Shown one piece after another: positions 1-9,544 of a stretch of 64,000 nucleotides of DNA. Position 1 is the stretch's first letter. Each line of letters begins with the position of its first letter. Location of the stretch: assembly GCF_016097555.1 (NCBI RefSeq), contig NC_054703.1:15783890-15847889 (forward strand), read 5' to 3'. The translations under genes were made by a program, and so were the position numbers. The notes beneath the pieces are model-generated. The model had not been told where the DNA came from and did no database searches. It was given only the letters and a program-made list of their open reading frames with translations. The stretch comes from Gigantopelta aegis. Lineage: Eukaryota; Mollusca; Gastropoda; Neomphalida; Peltospiridae.

Positions 1-107
1 CATTTACAGTATTTAGATCATTTACAGCATTCAGATCATTTACAGTATTTAGTTCATTTACAGCATTCAGATCATTTATAGTATTTAGTTCATTTACATC
101 AGTTCCA
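1..107. repeat. short tandem array, ~18-bp unit
   Basis: The window opens inside a degenerate array of the form CATTTACAGYATTYAGWT, about six copies, alternating CAGTATTTAG and CAGCATTCAG. It probably continues left of the window. Confidence 0.85.
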
Positions 108-154
108 GCCATGATTTAATTCGCCATATCCTAACCCCACGCGCACGGCACGAC

Positions 155-1776
155 AGATTGATTTAGTCAATCGTGTGATAGATAGGCATTGTTTCTATTC
201 TTCTCACGTGACACCAACCACAATATATACTCTTCAAAAGAAGAAACGCAAAACCACATTGTCGTAACATTTGGAGAATTGATTTAATTATTGAATGGTG
301 AGTCCGATAATTACCAAATGTTGCAGGATTGTTCACAATTCACTCTAGTCCATTGTGAGTAAGTGATAGGACACACCACCAAGGTCAAGGTCATCTGGAG
401 TCAATACCGGGTGTGGCCTCCGCGTGTGTTGACAACTGCCTGGCACCGCCTGCCCATTGAAGCAACCAGAGTACGGATGACGTCCCGGGGGATGGTGGCC
501 CACTCGGCCTGCAAGGCTGCTGCCAGCTCGGGCAGGGTCTGGGGCTGTGGTTGTCGCTGTCGGAGGCGTCGGTCCAACTCGTCCCATAGATGCTCAATTG
601 GGTTCAAATCCGGTGATATCGATGGCCAAGGAAGGACATTAATGTTGTTGTTCTGTAGGAAAGCCGTTGTGAGACGTGCTGTGTGAGGCCTGGCGTTGTC
701 ATGTTGGAACACTGCGTTGGCGTTGGCCATAACTGGAACGATGTGTGGCCGGAGGATCTGGTCAATGTAGCCCTGTGCATTCAGGTTGCCCTGCACGTGG
801 ACCAGGTCAGTTCTGCCAGTGTGTGAGATGGCTGCCCACACCATGACACTACCCCCGCCGAATCTGTCCACTTCCTGCACGCAGTTTGCCGCATAACGTT
901 CACCACGACGCCTATACACGCGACATCTTCCATCATGACGTCGGAGCAGAAATCGGGATTCGTCACTGAACCACACCTGTCTCCATCGCAGTTGAGGCCA
1001 TTGTCGATGAATCTGGCACCACTGCAGTCGGAGTCGACGGTGTTGTGGTGTTAAGATGACACCTCGAACTGGACGTCTGGCACGAATTCCTACCTCACGT
1101 TGGCGGTTCCGTACGGTCTGGTCGGATATCCTGCGCAAACCTGGTATTGCTGCGGCTGTGGAGGTGGCAGTAGTCAATCGTTCCCGAAGGTGGCGTACCC
1201 GGATGTAGCGGTCCTGCCCGGGGGTAGTGATCCGTGGTCGACCGGTTCTAGGGAGGTCACGTGTTGATCCATGTTGCTGGTAACGGTCCCACAGTCTGGA
1301 GATGGTGCTTGGGGACACATGGAATGCCCTGGCAACGGCCGTTCTGGATTCGCCTGCGTCTAGTCGGCCGATGGCATTGTTTCTCTGCGGTTCACTGAGA
1401 CGTGGCATGTCCTGGATTGTCAACTGTCGGCCAGATACAGAGGCCAGGCAAGCGAACACCCTGCACTTTTATACTGTCGGTGTGTTCATGTTGCACGTGC
1501 AGACAACGCACGTGCAGTGGTGACATGGTTTGCACGTGGCTGCGTTTTTGCGAATATTCACATTTTGAAACTTTATTTTACAGTAGCTGCGTTTTATCGA
1601 ATGTAACCGTGGGAATGTGTTTGGGACATGCAATGACCTTATATTCACAAAGCATGAACCGGTAGGAAACATAATTTTTTTTTTTTTTTTTTTTTTTTTT
1701 TTGTCGCTGTGTCACACGAGAAAAATAGAAATAGTACCTATCGGTATAGTGTAGCACGCTCAACTGAATCATTCTT
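155..1776 (-). mobile_element. Tc1/mariner-like DNA transposon, copy 1
   Basis: The element is built around the transposase frame at 401-1408. Its imperfect inverted repeats are visible: 181-215 (GATAGGCATTGTTTCTATT...) pairs with the reverse complement of 1711-1742 (GATAGGTACTATTTCTATT...). Weaker similarity extends outward (GATTGATTTAGTCAATCGTG at 155 against GAATGATTCAGTTGAGCGTG read back from about 1776). I could not fix the outer boundary or an unambiguous TA duplication. A poly-T tract (1674-1702) lies between the transposase promoter side and the right repeat. Both flanks carry the motif TATCCTAACC near CACGCG or GACGCG, so the insertion may sit inside another repeat. Confidence 0.7.
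401..1408 (-). CDS. Tc1-like DDE transposase, intact frame
   Basis: An uninterrupted 335-residue frame encodes a cut-and-paste transposase that binds its own terminal repeats and integrates at TA. The N-terminal half has a paired-type helix-turn-helix region (AVARAFHVSPSTISRLWDRY) and a GRPRITT linker. The catalytic core shows D in WFSDESRF, D in QHDNARPHTA and E in PDLNPIEHLW, with 34 residues between the second and third acidic residues, the DD34E spacing of Tc1. The length is typical of the family. I start it at MPRLSEPQ (1408) because this aligns with the start of the second transposase at 24117; an upstream in-frame Met at 1459 is possible. No stops or frameshifts are visible, so the copy looks young, though activity is not shown. 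Confidence 0.9.
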   Translation of the reverse strand: MPRLSEPQRNNAIGRLDAGESRTAVARAFHVSPSTISRLWDRYQQHGSTRDLPRTGRPRITTPGQDRYIRVRHLRERLTTATSTAAAIPGLRRISDQTVRNRQREVGIRARRPVRGVILTPQHRRLRLQWCQIHRQWPQLRWRQVWFSDESRFLLRRHDGRCRVYRRRGERYAANCVQEVDRFGGGSVMVWAAISHTGRTDLVHVQGNLNAQGYIDQILRPHIVPVMANANAVFQHDNARPHTARLTTAFLQNNNINVLPWPSISPDLNPIEHLWDELDRRLRQRQPQPQTLPELAAALQAEWATIPRDVIRTLVASMGRRCQAVVNTRGGHTRY

Positions 1777-1828
1777 TTAAGCTGTATCCTAACCTGACGC
1801 GAGGGATGCCAGCGATTATTTTAGAAAG

Positions 1829-2061
1829 CAGTAGCGGATCCAGAAAATCCATTTAGTGGGGGGGGGGGGGGGGGCAATGACATGAGGCGAAATGCCAAGG
1901 AAACTTTGGGGGAAGTTTGTAGGGGATCGTAAACAATTAAAATTAATATATAATAAAATATATAACTGTCGCAAATTTAGGAGGCGGGCCCCTGCCGCCG
2001 CAGCCCCCCCGCCCCCACCCACCACCACCACCCCACCCACCCCATCTCCGATCCGCCTCTG
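1829..2061. mobile_element. MITE family A (CAGWGGCGGATCY ends), copy 1
   Basis: This 233-bp non-autonomous element has ends CAGTAGCGGATCC and GATCCGCCTCTG and exact 5-bp target duplications GAAAG (1824-1828 and 2062-2066). Inside are the family core AATTAATATATAATAAAA, a G run at 1857-1874 and a C-rich stretch. Other copies are at 9604, 11987 and 15380. The 5-bp duplication and CAG termini suggest a hAT-related element; no transposase is present. Confidence 0.85.
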
Positions 2062-2094
2062 GAAAGCATTGATTTCAATCACCGTATCGTTGCA

Positions 2095-2290
2095 CGCGTC
2101 TGGTTAGGATATGGTAATTAAAATCAATGATTTCTATAATAATCACTCACATCGTTCGTGTCGCTCGCGTCCGGATAGGATACAGCTTCACGCCGTACGC
2201 GTGCGGTTAGGATGCATGAATTGAAATCAATGGTTTCTAAAAAAAAAATATTGTTCGCGTCGCCCGAATCCGGTTAGGATACAGCTTTAA
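2095..2290. repeat. dispersed GGTTAGGATACAGCTT motif cluster
   Basis: The motif CGGTTAGGATACAGCTT, usually preceded by CGCGT, recurs near 2098, 2170, 2203 and 2268, spaced tens of bases apart with AATCAATGATTTCTA-like spacers. Reverse-orientation copies sit at about 127-150 and 1784-1800, flanking Tc1 copy 1. It is part of a larger repeat I do not recognise. Confidence 0.6.
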
Positions 2291-2332
2291 GGTGTGTCTG
2301 TGAAACCCCTCTGTTATCTCTGCCTCTCGCAG

Positions 2333-2446
2333 GTTCGTGGTGGTTCGGTTCCGCACCACGGTTTGCATGGAATCGGCGGCGCTGTTGTTTGCCGGGCTAC
2401 AGGAGACTTTGTCATACAGATACGCCAGGGTGGTCTTCAGACAGCA
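2333..2446 (+). CDS. death-domain protein, exon a (first exon in window)
   Basis: This exon belongs to a protein whose C-terminus is a death domain. The acceptor is CTGCCTCTCGCAG ending at 2332 and the donor GTAAGT starts at 2447. The frame enters with one base and leaves with two. It reads FVVVRFRTTVCMESAALLF and continues through GLQETLSYRYARVVFRQ, alternating hydrophobic and charged residues as in beta strands, and joins exon b without a frame change. I infer it belongs to the UPA- or ZU5-like beta region found before death domains in UNC5, MACC1 and SH3BP4. Nothing between 1 and 2300 looks like an earlier exon (that stretch is transposon and repeat), so the 5' part of the gene lies to the left. 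Confidence 0.75.
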
Positions 2447-2586
2447 GTAAGTCCCCTCTAGTATTATGCACTGGCACATCCTATGACATTGATGGGATAC
2501 AGGGGTCCCTCCAAAGCCACCACCATCTCTCGTACCTCTAGTGCATGAACAACACTTCCAACTCCCTCTTTCACCCTCTCTTATTA

Positions 2587-2634
2587 TGTGACAGTCAAGA
2601 GGAGGAGTACCAAGCCATAACCTACGTGTTGTCC
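2587..2634 (+). pseudogene. partial duplicate of the exon b 5' end
   Basis: TGTGACAG followed by TCAAGAGGAGGAGTACCAAG closely matches the acceptor and first bases of the real exon at 3018-3066 (TGTGTCAG, then TCAAGACGAGCAGTACCAGG). It would encode QEEEYQAITYVLS against QDEQYQAVVYVLP in exon b. The similarity stops where pyrimidine-rich low-complexity sequence begins. It lies in the intron just upstream of the true exon and keeps a plausible acceptor. It is a decayed or cryptic exon rather than a confirmed one. Confidence 0.75.
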
Positions 2635-2639
2635 CTCTC

Positions 2640-2995
<356 letters not shown>

Positions 2996-3025
2996 CTGAC
3001 TGACCTTCTATTCTCATTGTGTCAG

Positions 3026-3413
3026 TCAAGACGAGCAGTACCAGGCCGTGGTCTACGTGTTGCCCGACTATCAGGTGGACAAGATGTGCAACACGCTGGA
3101 CGAGCAGAACTACTCCAAGGGCCCGCCCACCAGTCAGCGCATCTGTCTCTCCGAGGGTGACCAGATCGAGCTCAAGTTCCGTGGCAACATCCGGATCGAG
3201 GGCAATCGGTCCGTCGACCTGCGCTTCCACTCCAACCTGACGTCCATGGCGGAGCTCATGATCGAGGAGGTCGACCGCTACAGACAGAAGAACTTCGGCG
3301 AGCACAAGGGCGTGGTCGAGTTCGCCAGACGCTACACGGTCCCGACGGACGCCGCGCGTGTGCCGGAAGTCAAGAGAAGCTTCCTGTGCGATCTCTATAT
3401 CAGTTTACCAAGG
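3026..3413 (+). CDS. death-domain protein, exon b (UPA/ZU5-like region)
   Basis: A 388-nt exon with acceptor TTGTGTCAG (to 3025) and donor CCAAGG|GTGAGT (3414). It enters needing one base (CA from exon a plus T) and leaves in phase 0, matching exon c. It encodes 129 residues including QDEQYQAVVYVLPDYQVDKM, LSEGDQIELKFRGNIRIEG, SVDLRFHSNL and VDRYRQKNFGEHKGVVEF, ending DLYISLPR. The strand pattern and position before a death domain suggest a UPA-like module; this is inference from organisation, not a strong motif. It is clearly more GC-rich than its surroundings (GACGTCC, GGAGGTCGACC), as real exons are here. The last ~18 bases plus the donor are the seed of the minisatellite that follows. Confidence 0.88.
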
Positions 3414-5612
3414 GTGAGTAGCAGGCCACTGTATTTCAGTCTACTAAGAATGCATAGCAGGCTTCTGTATATCAGTCTACTTAAGGGTGAGTAGAAGGCC
3501 CCTGTATATTGGTCTACCAAGGGTGAGTAGCAGGCCCCTGTGTGTCAGTCTACCAAGGGTGAGTAGAAGGCTCCTGTGTGTCAGTCTACCAAGGGTGAGT
3601 AGAAGGCCCTGTGTGTCAGTCTACCAAGGGTGAGTAGAAGGCCCTGTGTGTCAGTCTACCAAGGGTGAGTAGAAGGCCCTGTGTGACAGTTTACCAAAGG
3701 TGAGCAGCAGGCTCCTGTATATCAGTCTACCAAGGGTGAGTAGAAGGCCCTGTGTGTCAGTCTACCAAGGGTGAGTAGAAGGCCCTGTGTATCAGTCTAC
3801 CAAGGGTGAGTAGAAGGCCCTGTGTATCAGTCTACCAAGGGTGAGTAGAAGGCCCTGTGTGCCCCTGTGTGTCAGTCTACCAAGGGTGAGTAGAAGGCCC
3901 TGTGTGTCAGTCTACCAAGGGTGAGTAGAAGGCCCTGTGTGACAGTCTACAGTCTACCAAGGGTGAGTAGAAGGCCCCTGTGTGACAGTCTACCAAGGGT
4001 GAGTAGAAGGCTACCAAGGGTGTAGAAGGCCCTGTCAGTCTACCAAGGGTGAGTAGAAGGCCAAGTGTGGGTGTGTATATCAGTCTACCAAGGGTGAGTA
4101 GAAGGCCCTGTGTGTCAGTCTACCAAGGGTGAGTAGAAGGCCCTGTGTGTCAGTCTACCAAGGGTGAGTAGAAGGCCATGTGTGTCAGTCTACCAAGGGG
4201 AGTAGAAGTAGAAGGGGCTAGAAGGCCTGTGTGTCAGTCTACCAAGGGTGAGTAGAAGGCCCTGTGTGTCAGTCTACCAAGGGTGAGTAGAAGGCCCTGT
4301 GTGACAGTCTACCAAGGGTGAGTAGAAGGCCCCTGTATATCAGTCTACCAAGGGTGAGTAGAAGGCTCCTGTATATCAGTCTACCAAGGGTGAGTAGCAG
4401 GCTCCTGTATATCAGTCTACCAAGGGTGAGTAGCAGGCTCCTGTATATCAGTTTACCAAGGGTGAGTAGAAGGTCCTGTGTGACAGTCTACTTAAGGATG
4501 ATTAGAAGGCCACTCTATGTCAGTCTATCAAAGGTGAGTAGAAGGCCCCTGTGTGTCAGTCTACCAAGGGTGAGTAGAAGGCCCCTGTTTGTCAGTCTAC
4601 CAAGGGTGAGTAGAAGGCCCATGTGTGTCAGTCTACCAAGGGTGAGTAGAAGGCCCCTGTGTGTCAGTCTACCAAGGGTGAGTAGAAGGCTCCTGTATAT
4701 CAGTCTACCAAGGGTGAGTAGAAGGCCCTGTATATCAGTATACCAAGGGTGAGTAGAAGGCCATGTGTGACAGTTTGCCAAGTGTGGGTAGAAGGCCCCT
4801 GTATATCAGTCTACCAAGGGTGAGTAGAAGGCCTTGTGTGACAGTCTACCAAGAGTGAGTAGAAGGCTGTGTGTGTCAGTCTACCTAGGGTGAGTAGAAG
4901 GCCATGTGTGACAGTCTACCAAGGGTGAGTAGAAGGCCATGTGTGACAGTCTACCAAGGGTGAGTAGAAGGCTCCTGTATGTCAGTCTACCAAGGGTGAG
5001 TAGAAGGCCTTGTGTGACAGTCTACCAATGGTGAGTAGAAGGCCCTGTGTGACAGTCTACCAAGGGTGAGTAGAAGGCCTTGTGTGACAGTCTACCAAGG
5101 GTGAGTTGAAGGCCCTGTGTGACAGTCTACCAAGAGTGAGTGGAAGGCCATATGTGTCAGTCTACCAAGGGTGGGTAGAAGGCCCCTGTGTGACAGTCTA
5201 CCAAGGGTGAGTAGAAGGCTCCTGTATGTCAGTCTACCAAGGGTGGGTAGAAGGCCCCTGTGTGTCAGTCTACCAAGGGTGAGTAGAAGGCCCCTGTATA
5301 TCAGTCTACCAAGGGTGAGTAGAAGGCCCGTGTGTGCCAGTCTATCAAGGGTGAGTAGCAGGCCCCTGTGTGTCAGTCTACCAAGGGTGAGTAGAAGGCC
5401 CTGTGTGTCAGTCTACCAAGGATGAGTAGAAGGCCCCTGTGTGACAGTCTACCAAGGGTGAGTAGAAGGCCCTGTGTGTCAGTCTACCAAGGGTGAGTAG
5501 CAGGCCCCTGTATATCAGTCTACCAACGGTGAGTACAAGGCCCCTGTATATCAGTCTACCAAGGGTGAGTAGAAGGCCCCTGTGTGTCAGTCTACCAAGG
5601 GTGAGTAGAAGG
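3396..5612 (+). repeat. ~36-bp minisatellite derived from a 5' splice site
   Basis: About 60 tandem copies of GTGAGTAGAAGGCCCCTG followed by TGTGTCAGTCTACCAAGG. The first unit is the end of exon b plus its donor (TATATCAGTTTACCAAGG then GTGAGTAGCAGG). Most units therefore repeat a complete donor, CCAAGG|GTGAGTA. Units are 36 bp (12 codons, SRRPLYISLPRV when translated) or 35 bp where one C is lost, so longer read-through frames exist only in patches, for example 4318-4752. Sub-variants (TATATCAG, TGTGTCAG, TGTGACAG) are interspersed, which implies unequal exchange. Confidence 0.97.
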
Positions 5613-5615
5613 CTC

Positions 5616-5808
5616 ACTCAAATAGCTCCAAATTATTTGCGATGAACCGTTCCTAATTATGCGCCAAAATTGATCTCACTAATCCTACGGGACATTTTGA
5701 AAATTCAATAGCCCTGGTCGGTCTGCTTGTGCTCTCTTGCACTTGCCAAGCTTAAGCATGACCCCACCGAGTTCAGTTTTTAGCCCATTAACGTTTGTTT
5801 GTCCCCAG
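5616..5808 (+). other. intron end before exon c
   Basis: This is non-repeat intron sequence followed by a good acceptor (ACGTTTGTTTGTCCCCAG). The part GAACCGTTCC...CTACGGGACATT (about 5645-5697) resembles 32098-32180, so it is an old dispersed repeat fragment. Confidence 0.6.
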
Positions 5809-6072
5809 TACGACGTGGACCAGGGTGGCGTGCCGGAGATGATCACGATGCAGATCAAGGACCCCCTGGACTGCGTCAACGAGGACCTGCTCAACAAGCT
5901 GTCCTTCCAGCTCGGCAAGGAGTGGCAGCAGCTGGCGCACCACCTCGGCGTCACGCACGAGCGCGTCCAGGCTATCCTGCGCAACATCCAGGCGCACGAG
6001 CGCAGCGAGACCGAGGCCAAGTACTGGATGCTGTTGACCTGGTTCAAGAGGTCGAAGAAATTCGAGGACAAG
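5809..6072 (+). CDS. death-domain protein, exon c (death domain, first part)
   Basis: A 264-nt, phase 0-0 exon of 88 codons between acceptor CCCCAG (to 5808) and donor GACAAG|GTTAGC. After YDVDQGGVPEMITMQIKDP it reads into a death domain: NEDLLNKLSFQLGKEWQQLA, HHLGVTHERVQAILRN, then EAKYWMLLTWFKRSKKFEDK. The spacing L..L...LG.EW..LA..LGV....V..I, followed by an LL..W helix, is the family signature. Death domains are six-helix homotypic interaction modules acting in the cytoplasm. The domain finishes in exon d. Any read-through past 6072 enters a G/T-only stretch and is artefactual. Confidence 0.92.
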
Positions 6073-6099
6073 GTTAGCTTCTTCTCTTACTGTTTGTTT

Positions 6100-6720
6100 T
6101 TGTTGTTGTTGTGGGGGGGGGTTTTGTGTGTTTTTTGGGGGGAGTGGGTTTGTTGCTTTTTTTTCTTGCTTTTTTTTGCTCTTTTTTTTCTTGTGGGGGG
6201 TTTTTGTTTGTTTTTGGTGGGGGGGGGTCTGGTGGAGGAGAGAATTTTTCTTTTTTTTTCTTCTTTCTTTTCTTTGCTGGTTGATTTTTGTTTGGGTGGT
6301 GTTTTGGTGGTGTTTTTGTGGGGGGGGCTTATATTTTGTGTGTATGTGTTTGTGGGGGGGGTTGGGGTTTTGTGTGTTTTGTTTTGTTGGGGTTTTTTGC
6401 TTTTTTTTTGGGGGGGGGGGTATTTTTTGTCTTATTCTTTTTTCTTTCTTTTTTTTTTCTTTTTCTTTTTTTCTTTTGTTTGTTTAGTTGATTTTGGGGG
6501 GTTTAGGGTAGTTTTGTTTGGGGGGGTTTAGGGTGAAGGATTATGGGGGGTTTGTACTTGTCTGTCTGTCCGTCTGTCTGTTTTCCTGTCCGTCCGTCTG
6601 TCCCACATATAGTTTTCCGGATGACGTCACATATTTTCAATCTTGTCTGGGGGGGTTTGTGTGGGTTTTTGTTGTTGTTTTGTTTCGGGGGTGGGGGGGG
6701 CTTTTTCTTTTTCTAATCAT
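6100..6720 (+). repeat. G/T-only, strand-asymmetric intron segment
   Basis: Starting ~30 bp after the exon c donor, about 600 bases of the sense strand are almost entirely G and T, with many runs of 5-11 G and 6-11 T. C and A are rare until about 6550. It has high potential for G-quadruplex or R-loop formation on the non-template strand. Open frames here (rich in F, G, V, W) are composition artefacts. Confidence 0.9.
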
Positions 6721-7270
6721 GTTAATTCTTTGTCACAAATTAGGTCTGATGTATATAATATACAGACCATTTCATAGTGGGGTTGTTATTTTCTTCGAAT
6801 GTGATATTTGTCAACTCGTGATGTGTGAAAACCATATTTTTACTCAATGCTACGTTGACTAAAAAATCGTATTTAAAAATAAAAAACCCCATAAAATAGC
6901 CTCCATGTAGCACTGAGAAATGGCTGGGCACACAAGTGACCAAAATACTGGTAACTGAAATTCACAAAGTGCCTGAGTATATCACGTCGGTCATCTGGGT
7001 TCGATTCCTGAGAGGGAGCATGAGAAACGGCTGCCACATCCATGGAAGGCAGCAGGCATGCAACTTATCCACTCTAGGCGCGGGGAGAACGGAGAATTTT
7101 TTTTTTTACGTGTGCATGTATCACTTACGATTTCGCACACGCCTGTCATGGGCATAGTCTCTGACGTCGCCAGTGACTAAGTCCGGGCCAGGAGGTGGGG
7201 GAGGTGAGTTTGAGCTGATTCTTGGCGCGGGGAGGTAGTGACGAATAACAACAATACGGGACTTACTGCG
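6721..7270. other. intron, no gene seen
   Basis: Mixed AT-rich intron sequence. I see no exon, only a possible tRNA-derived repeat remnant around 6990-7200 (GGGTTCGATTCCTGAGAGG, GGGCCAGGAGGTGG). Confidence 0.4.
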
Positions 7271-7510
7271 GAAGGGGCGGGGCGTAGCCCAGTCGTAAAG
7301 CGTTCGCTTTATGCGCGGTCGGTTTGGGATCGATCCCCGTTCTGGTATGTGTTATCCTCTCTGTGGGATGGTGCATATAAAAGATACCTTGCTGCTAATC
7401 GAAAAGAGTAGCCCATGAAGTGGCGACAGCGGGTTTCCTCTCTCTATATCTGTGTGGTCCTTAACCATATGTCCGACGCCATATAACCCGTAATTAAAAT
7501 GTGCAACTGC
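7271..7510 (+). repeat. tRNA-derived SINE, family V
   Basis: The head has an A box (GTAGCCCAGTCGTAAAG) and a B box (GGGATCGATCCCC). The body contains TGCATATAAAAGATACCTTG, GCTGCTAATCGAAAAGAG and GTGGCGACAGCGGGTTTCC, and the tail CCATATGTCCGACGCCATAT. It is the prototype of the commonest repeat in the window. The middle segment with CACGACTGGTATATC is deleted here. Confidence 0.9.
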
Positions 7511-7704
7511 GGCTTGCGTTTCGGGCATATACAACGCCATATATACGATTATTTTATTGCGGCTGGTCGCAGACGCATCGCACGTTTCCAGTCTAGATTA
7601 TCTCGTTAAAACTAATGTAGTTCGACTGTTTTAGCAGGACCGCACGCTCGCGCCGCATCTACTCTACATGACAATGAGCCTTTAAGCGCAGTTTGGTGGG
7701 TCAC

Positions 7705-7885
7705 CAGGGCCGTACCCTGACCAAAATCCATGGGGGGGCACTAAATTTTATAAATAATTTTTAACATACTATAAAGATTAAACATTTCTATGCTATTACT
7801 GGAGATATATAAAAAAAAAAAAAAGGACAAGATTCTCAGGGGGGGGGGGCAGCTGCCCCCCCCCCCCCCGGAGGGTACGGCCCTG
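7705..7885. mobile_element. MITE family E (CAGGGCCGTACCC ends)
   Basis: A 181-bp element with 14-bp inverted ends CAGGGCCGTACCCT and AGGGTACGGCCCTG, flanked by exact 5-bp duplications GTCAC (7700-7704 and 7886-7890). It is internally A/T-rich, with a G run followed by a C run at about 7840-7870. It lies only 42 bp upstream of exon d. Confidence 0.88.
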
Positions 7886-7927
7886 GTCACGTGATATGAA
7901 ATAAATGCTGTGTTTTTCGTTGGGCAG

Positions 7928-8043
7928 GTGACTCCACTGAAACACGCATTACTCCAGTGTGGTCGGACTGACTTGGCGGAACTGGTGTACGACCTTGAAC
8001 TTGAGTTTCACGTGGAGAGGTTTTACAATGAATCACCGGAGAA
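7928..8043 (+). CDS. death-domain protein, exon d (death domain, last helices)
   Basis: The acceptor is TTTTTCGTTGGGCAG (to 7927). The frame enters in phase 0: VTPLKHALLQCGRTDLAELV then YDLELEFHVERFYNESPE. This is the final helix pair of the death domain (L..AL...GR.DLAE.V). The exon can end at a near-perfect donor, GAA|GTGAGT (8044). If not spliced, the same bases read AAG TGA and stop at 8047. I prefer splicing because a strong acceptor at 9272 has the matching phase; the unspliced form would shorten the protein by about nine residues. Confidence 0.88.
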
Positions 8044-8099
8044 GTGAGTTTCACAACTAGCATGAAGGGATTGCACACCATCATTCATTCATTCATTCA

Positions 8100-8103
<4 letters not shown>

Positions 8104-8158
<55 letters not shown>

Positions 8159-8410
8159 GTTATTCTCATTCCAGCCAAGAATACCACGACTGGTATATCA
8201 AAGGCCGTGGTATGTACTATTCTATCTATGGGATAGTGCATATAAAAGATCCCTTGCTACTAATCGAAAATAGTAGCCTATAAAGTGGCGACAGCGGGTC
8301 TCCTCTCTCAATATCTGTGTGGGTATGGAAGTGTGGTCCTTAACCATATGTCTGACGCCATATAACCGTAAATAAAATGTGCTGAGTGCGTCGTTAAATA
8401 AAACATTTCC
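8104..8410 (+). repeat. (TA)n microsatellite plus headless SINE V
   Basis: An AT dinucleotide run at 8107-8155 is followed directly by SINE V sequence lacking the tRNA head (TACCACGACTGGTATATCAA to GCGTCGTTAAATAAAAC). Confidence 0.9.
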
Positions 8411-9184
8411 TTCCTTCCTCTCTCTCAGACTATGTTAAAATTACCAAATGCTTGACATCCAATAACCAATGATTAATAAATCAGTGTGTTCTAGTGGTGT
8501 CGTTAAACAGAAGAAAACTTTAAACTTTAAACTTTTTTTATACCAGTCGCTGAGTGTTAAATGGAACGGGAATAGGGCCACTGTAAGTACGAAGATGGTT
8601 GGGTCTGGATAAAAACAAAATGTTTGAATCTTGTCACATTGGCGTCCTGGCTACCGAATCTCGATAATAATGTGTATTCCTGTTTGCGTTACAACAGCAG
8701 CTATATATAGTCCGATATATCATTTTGTCGAACTCATTTGACGGCAGATGTATCGTGACTATGCAATATAGGGTTCCAAACGTGAGTAGAATGATGGACG
8801 TACCTGGTCAAAAAAGCAAAGTTTAGGCAAGCTATGTATTTATTATTTTATCAAATTTAACATTGTAAAAACAAAACAAAACAGAGGTTTTATTGGGGGG
8901 CCATGGACCCGAATGCGATGTTTTACACAGCACTGTGGATACGGGGGTAGTTGCTCACCACCCATGCCCACCTCGACCGTCGTGTTGTGTCATAAATTAA
9001 GCAAATAATAACGCATGTTTTGTAATTCATACTAAAATGACCAAATGTTTGACATCCAATAGCCGATGATCAATAAATCACTGTGCTCTAGTGGTGTCGT
9101 TAAACAAAAACAACCTTTAAAACTTCATACTAAAATCCCCGTCGGTGGCCACATTGGGCTATTTCTCGTTCCAATAAGTAAAAC
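8411..9184. other. intron, SINE tails only
   Basis: Two fragments of a SINE 3' tail (GACATCCAATAACC...TAGTGGTGTCGTTAAACA) lie at about 8430-8510 and 9030-9110. Otherwise I see no feature. Confidence 0.6.
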
Positions 9185-9272
9185 GTGAGTTCTGTCACTT
9201 TGGAGGCGTGTTCGATATTTACTTCTTTTCTTTCTTTTTTTTTATCTTTTTTCTTCTTTCGTTTCTTAACAG

Positions 9273-9303
9273 GAGGGAGTCGATACCGAGGTTACAGGTA
9301 TAA
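9273..9303 (+). CDS. death-domain protein, terminal exon
   Basis: A strong acceptor, with a ~45-base T/C tract ending TTTCTTAACAG at 9272, is followed by one base completing the split Lys codon from exon d. Then comes RESIPRLQV and a TAA stop at 9301-9303. The predicted C-terminus is ...NESPEKRESIPRLQV. The phase match and the quality of the acceptor support it, but an exon with only ten codons could arise by chance. It ends in a hydrophobic residue (RLQV), which resembles but does not prove a PDZ ligand. I cannot place the poly(A) site; AATAAA at 9685-9690 lies inside a MITE. Confidence 0.6.
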
Positions 9304-9544
9304 CTTCCGGTTTATTGCGACCAAACAGATTTACACAGGACGTGTACAATTTTGGAGATGTACTTCTATACTGACAATTTCACAGAAAGATGTAGTTAGC
9401 GTACGTGAATGTCTCGTGTCAAAAGGCGCTCGTTTAATTGGTGTATGTTTGTGTTTTCAACAAGACTTTTTTTTATTATTATTAAGCAGGGGTGCAGAAA
9501 TGTAAAATATGTGATTAATATGCAAGACCAGTACGAATCAAAAT

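Noticed and set aside
4318..5425. Open frames with SRRPLYISLPRV repeats
   Set aside because: They are translations of the splice-donor minisatellite; frames break at every 35-bp unit and there is no start or splice context.
3396..5612. CRISPR array
   Set aside because: Units are contiguous without unique spacers and the DNA is animal nuclear.
6073..6531. Read-through of exon c into a Phe/Gly/Val-rich peptide
   Set aside because: A good donor lies at 6073 and the rest is G/T low complexity; the death domain continues in exon d.
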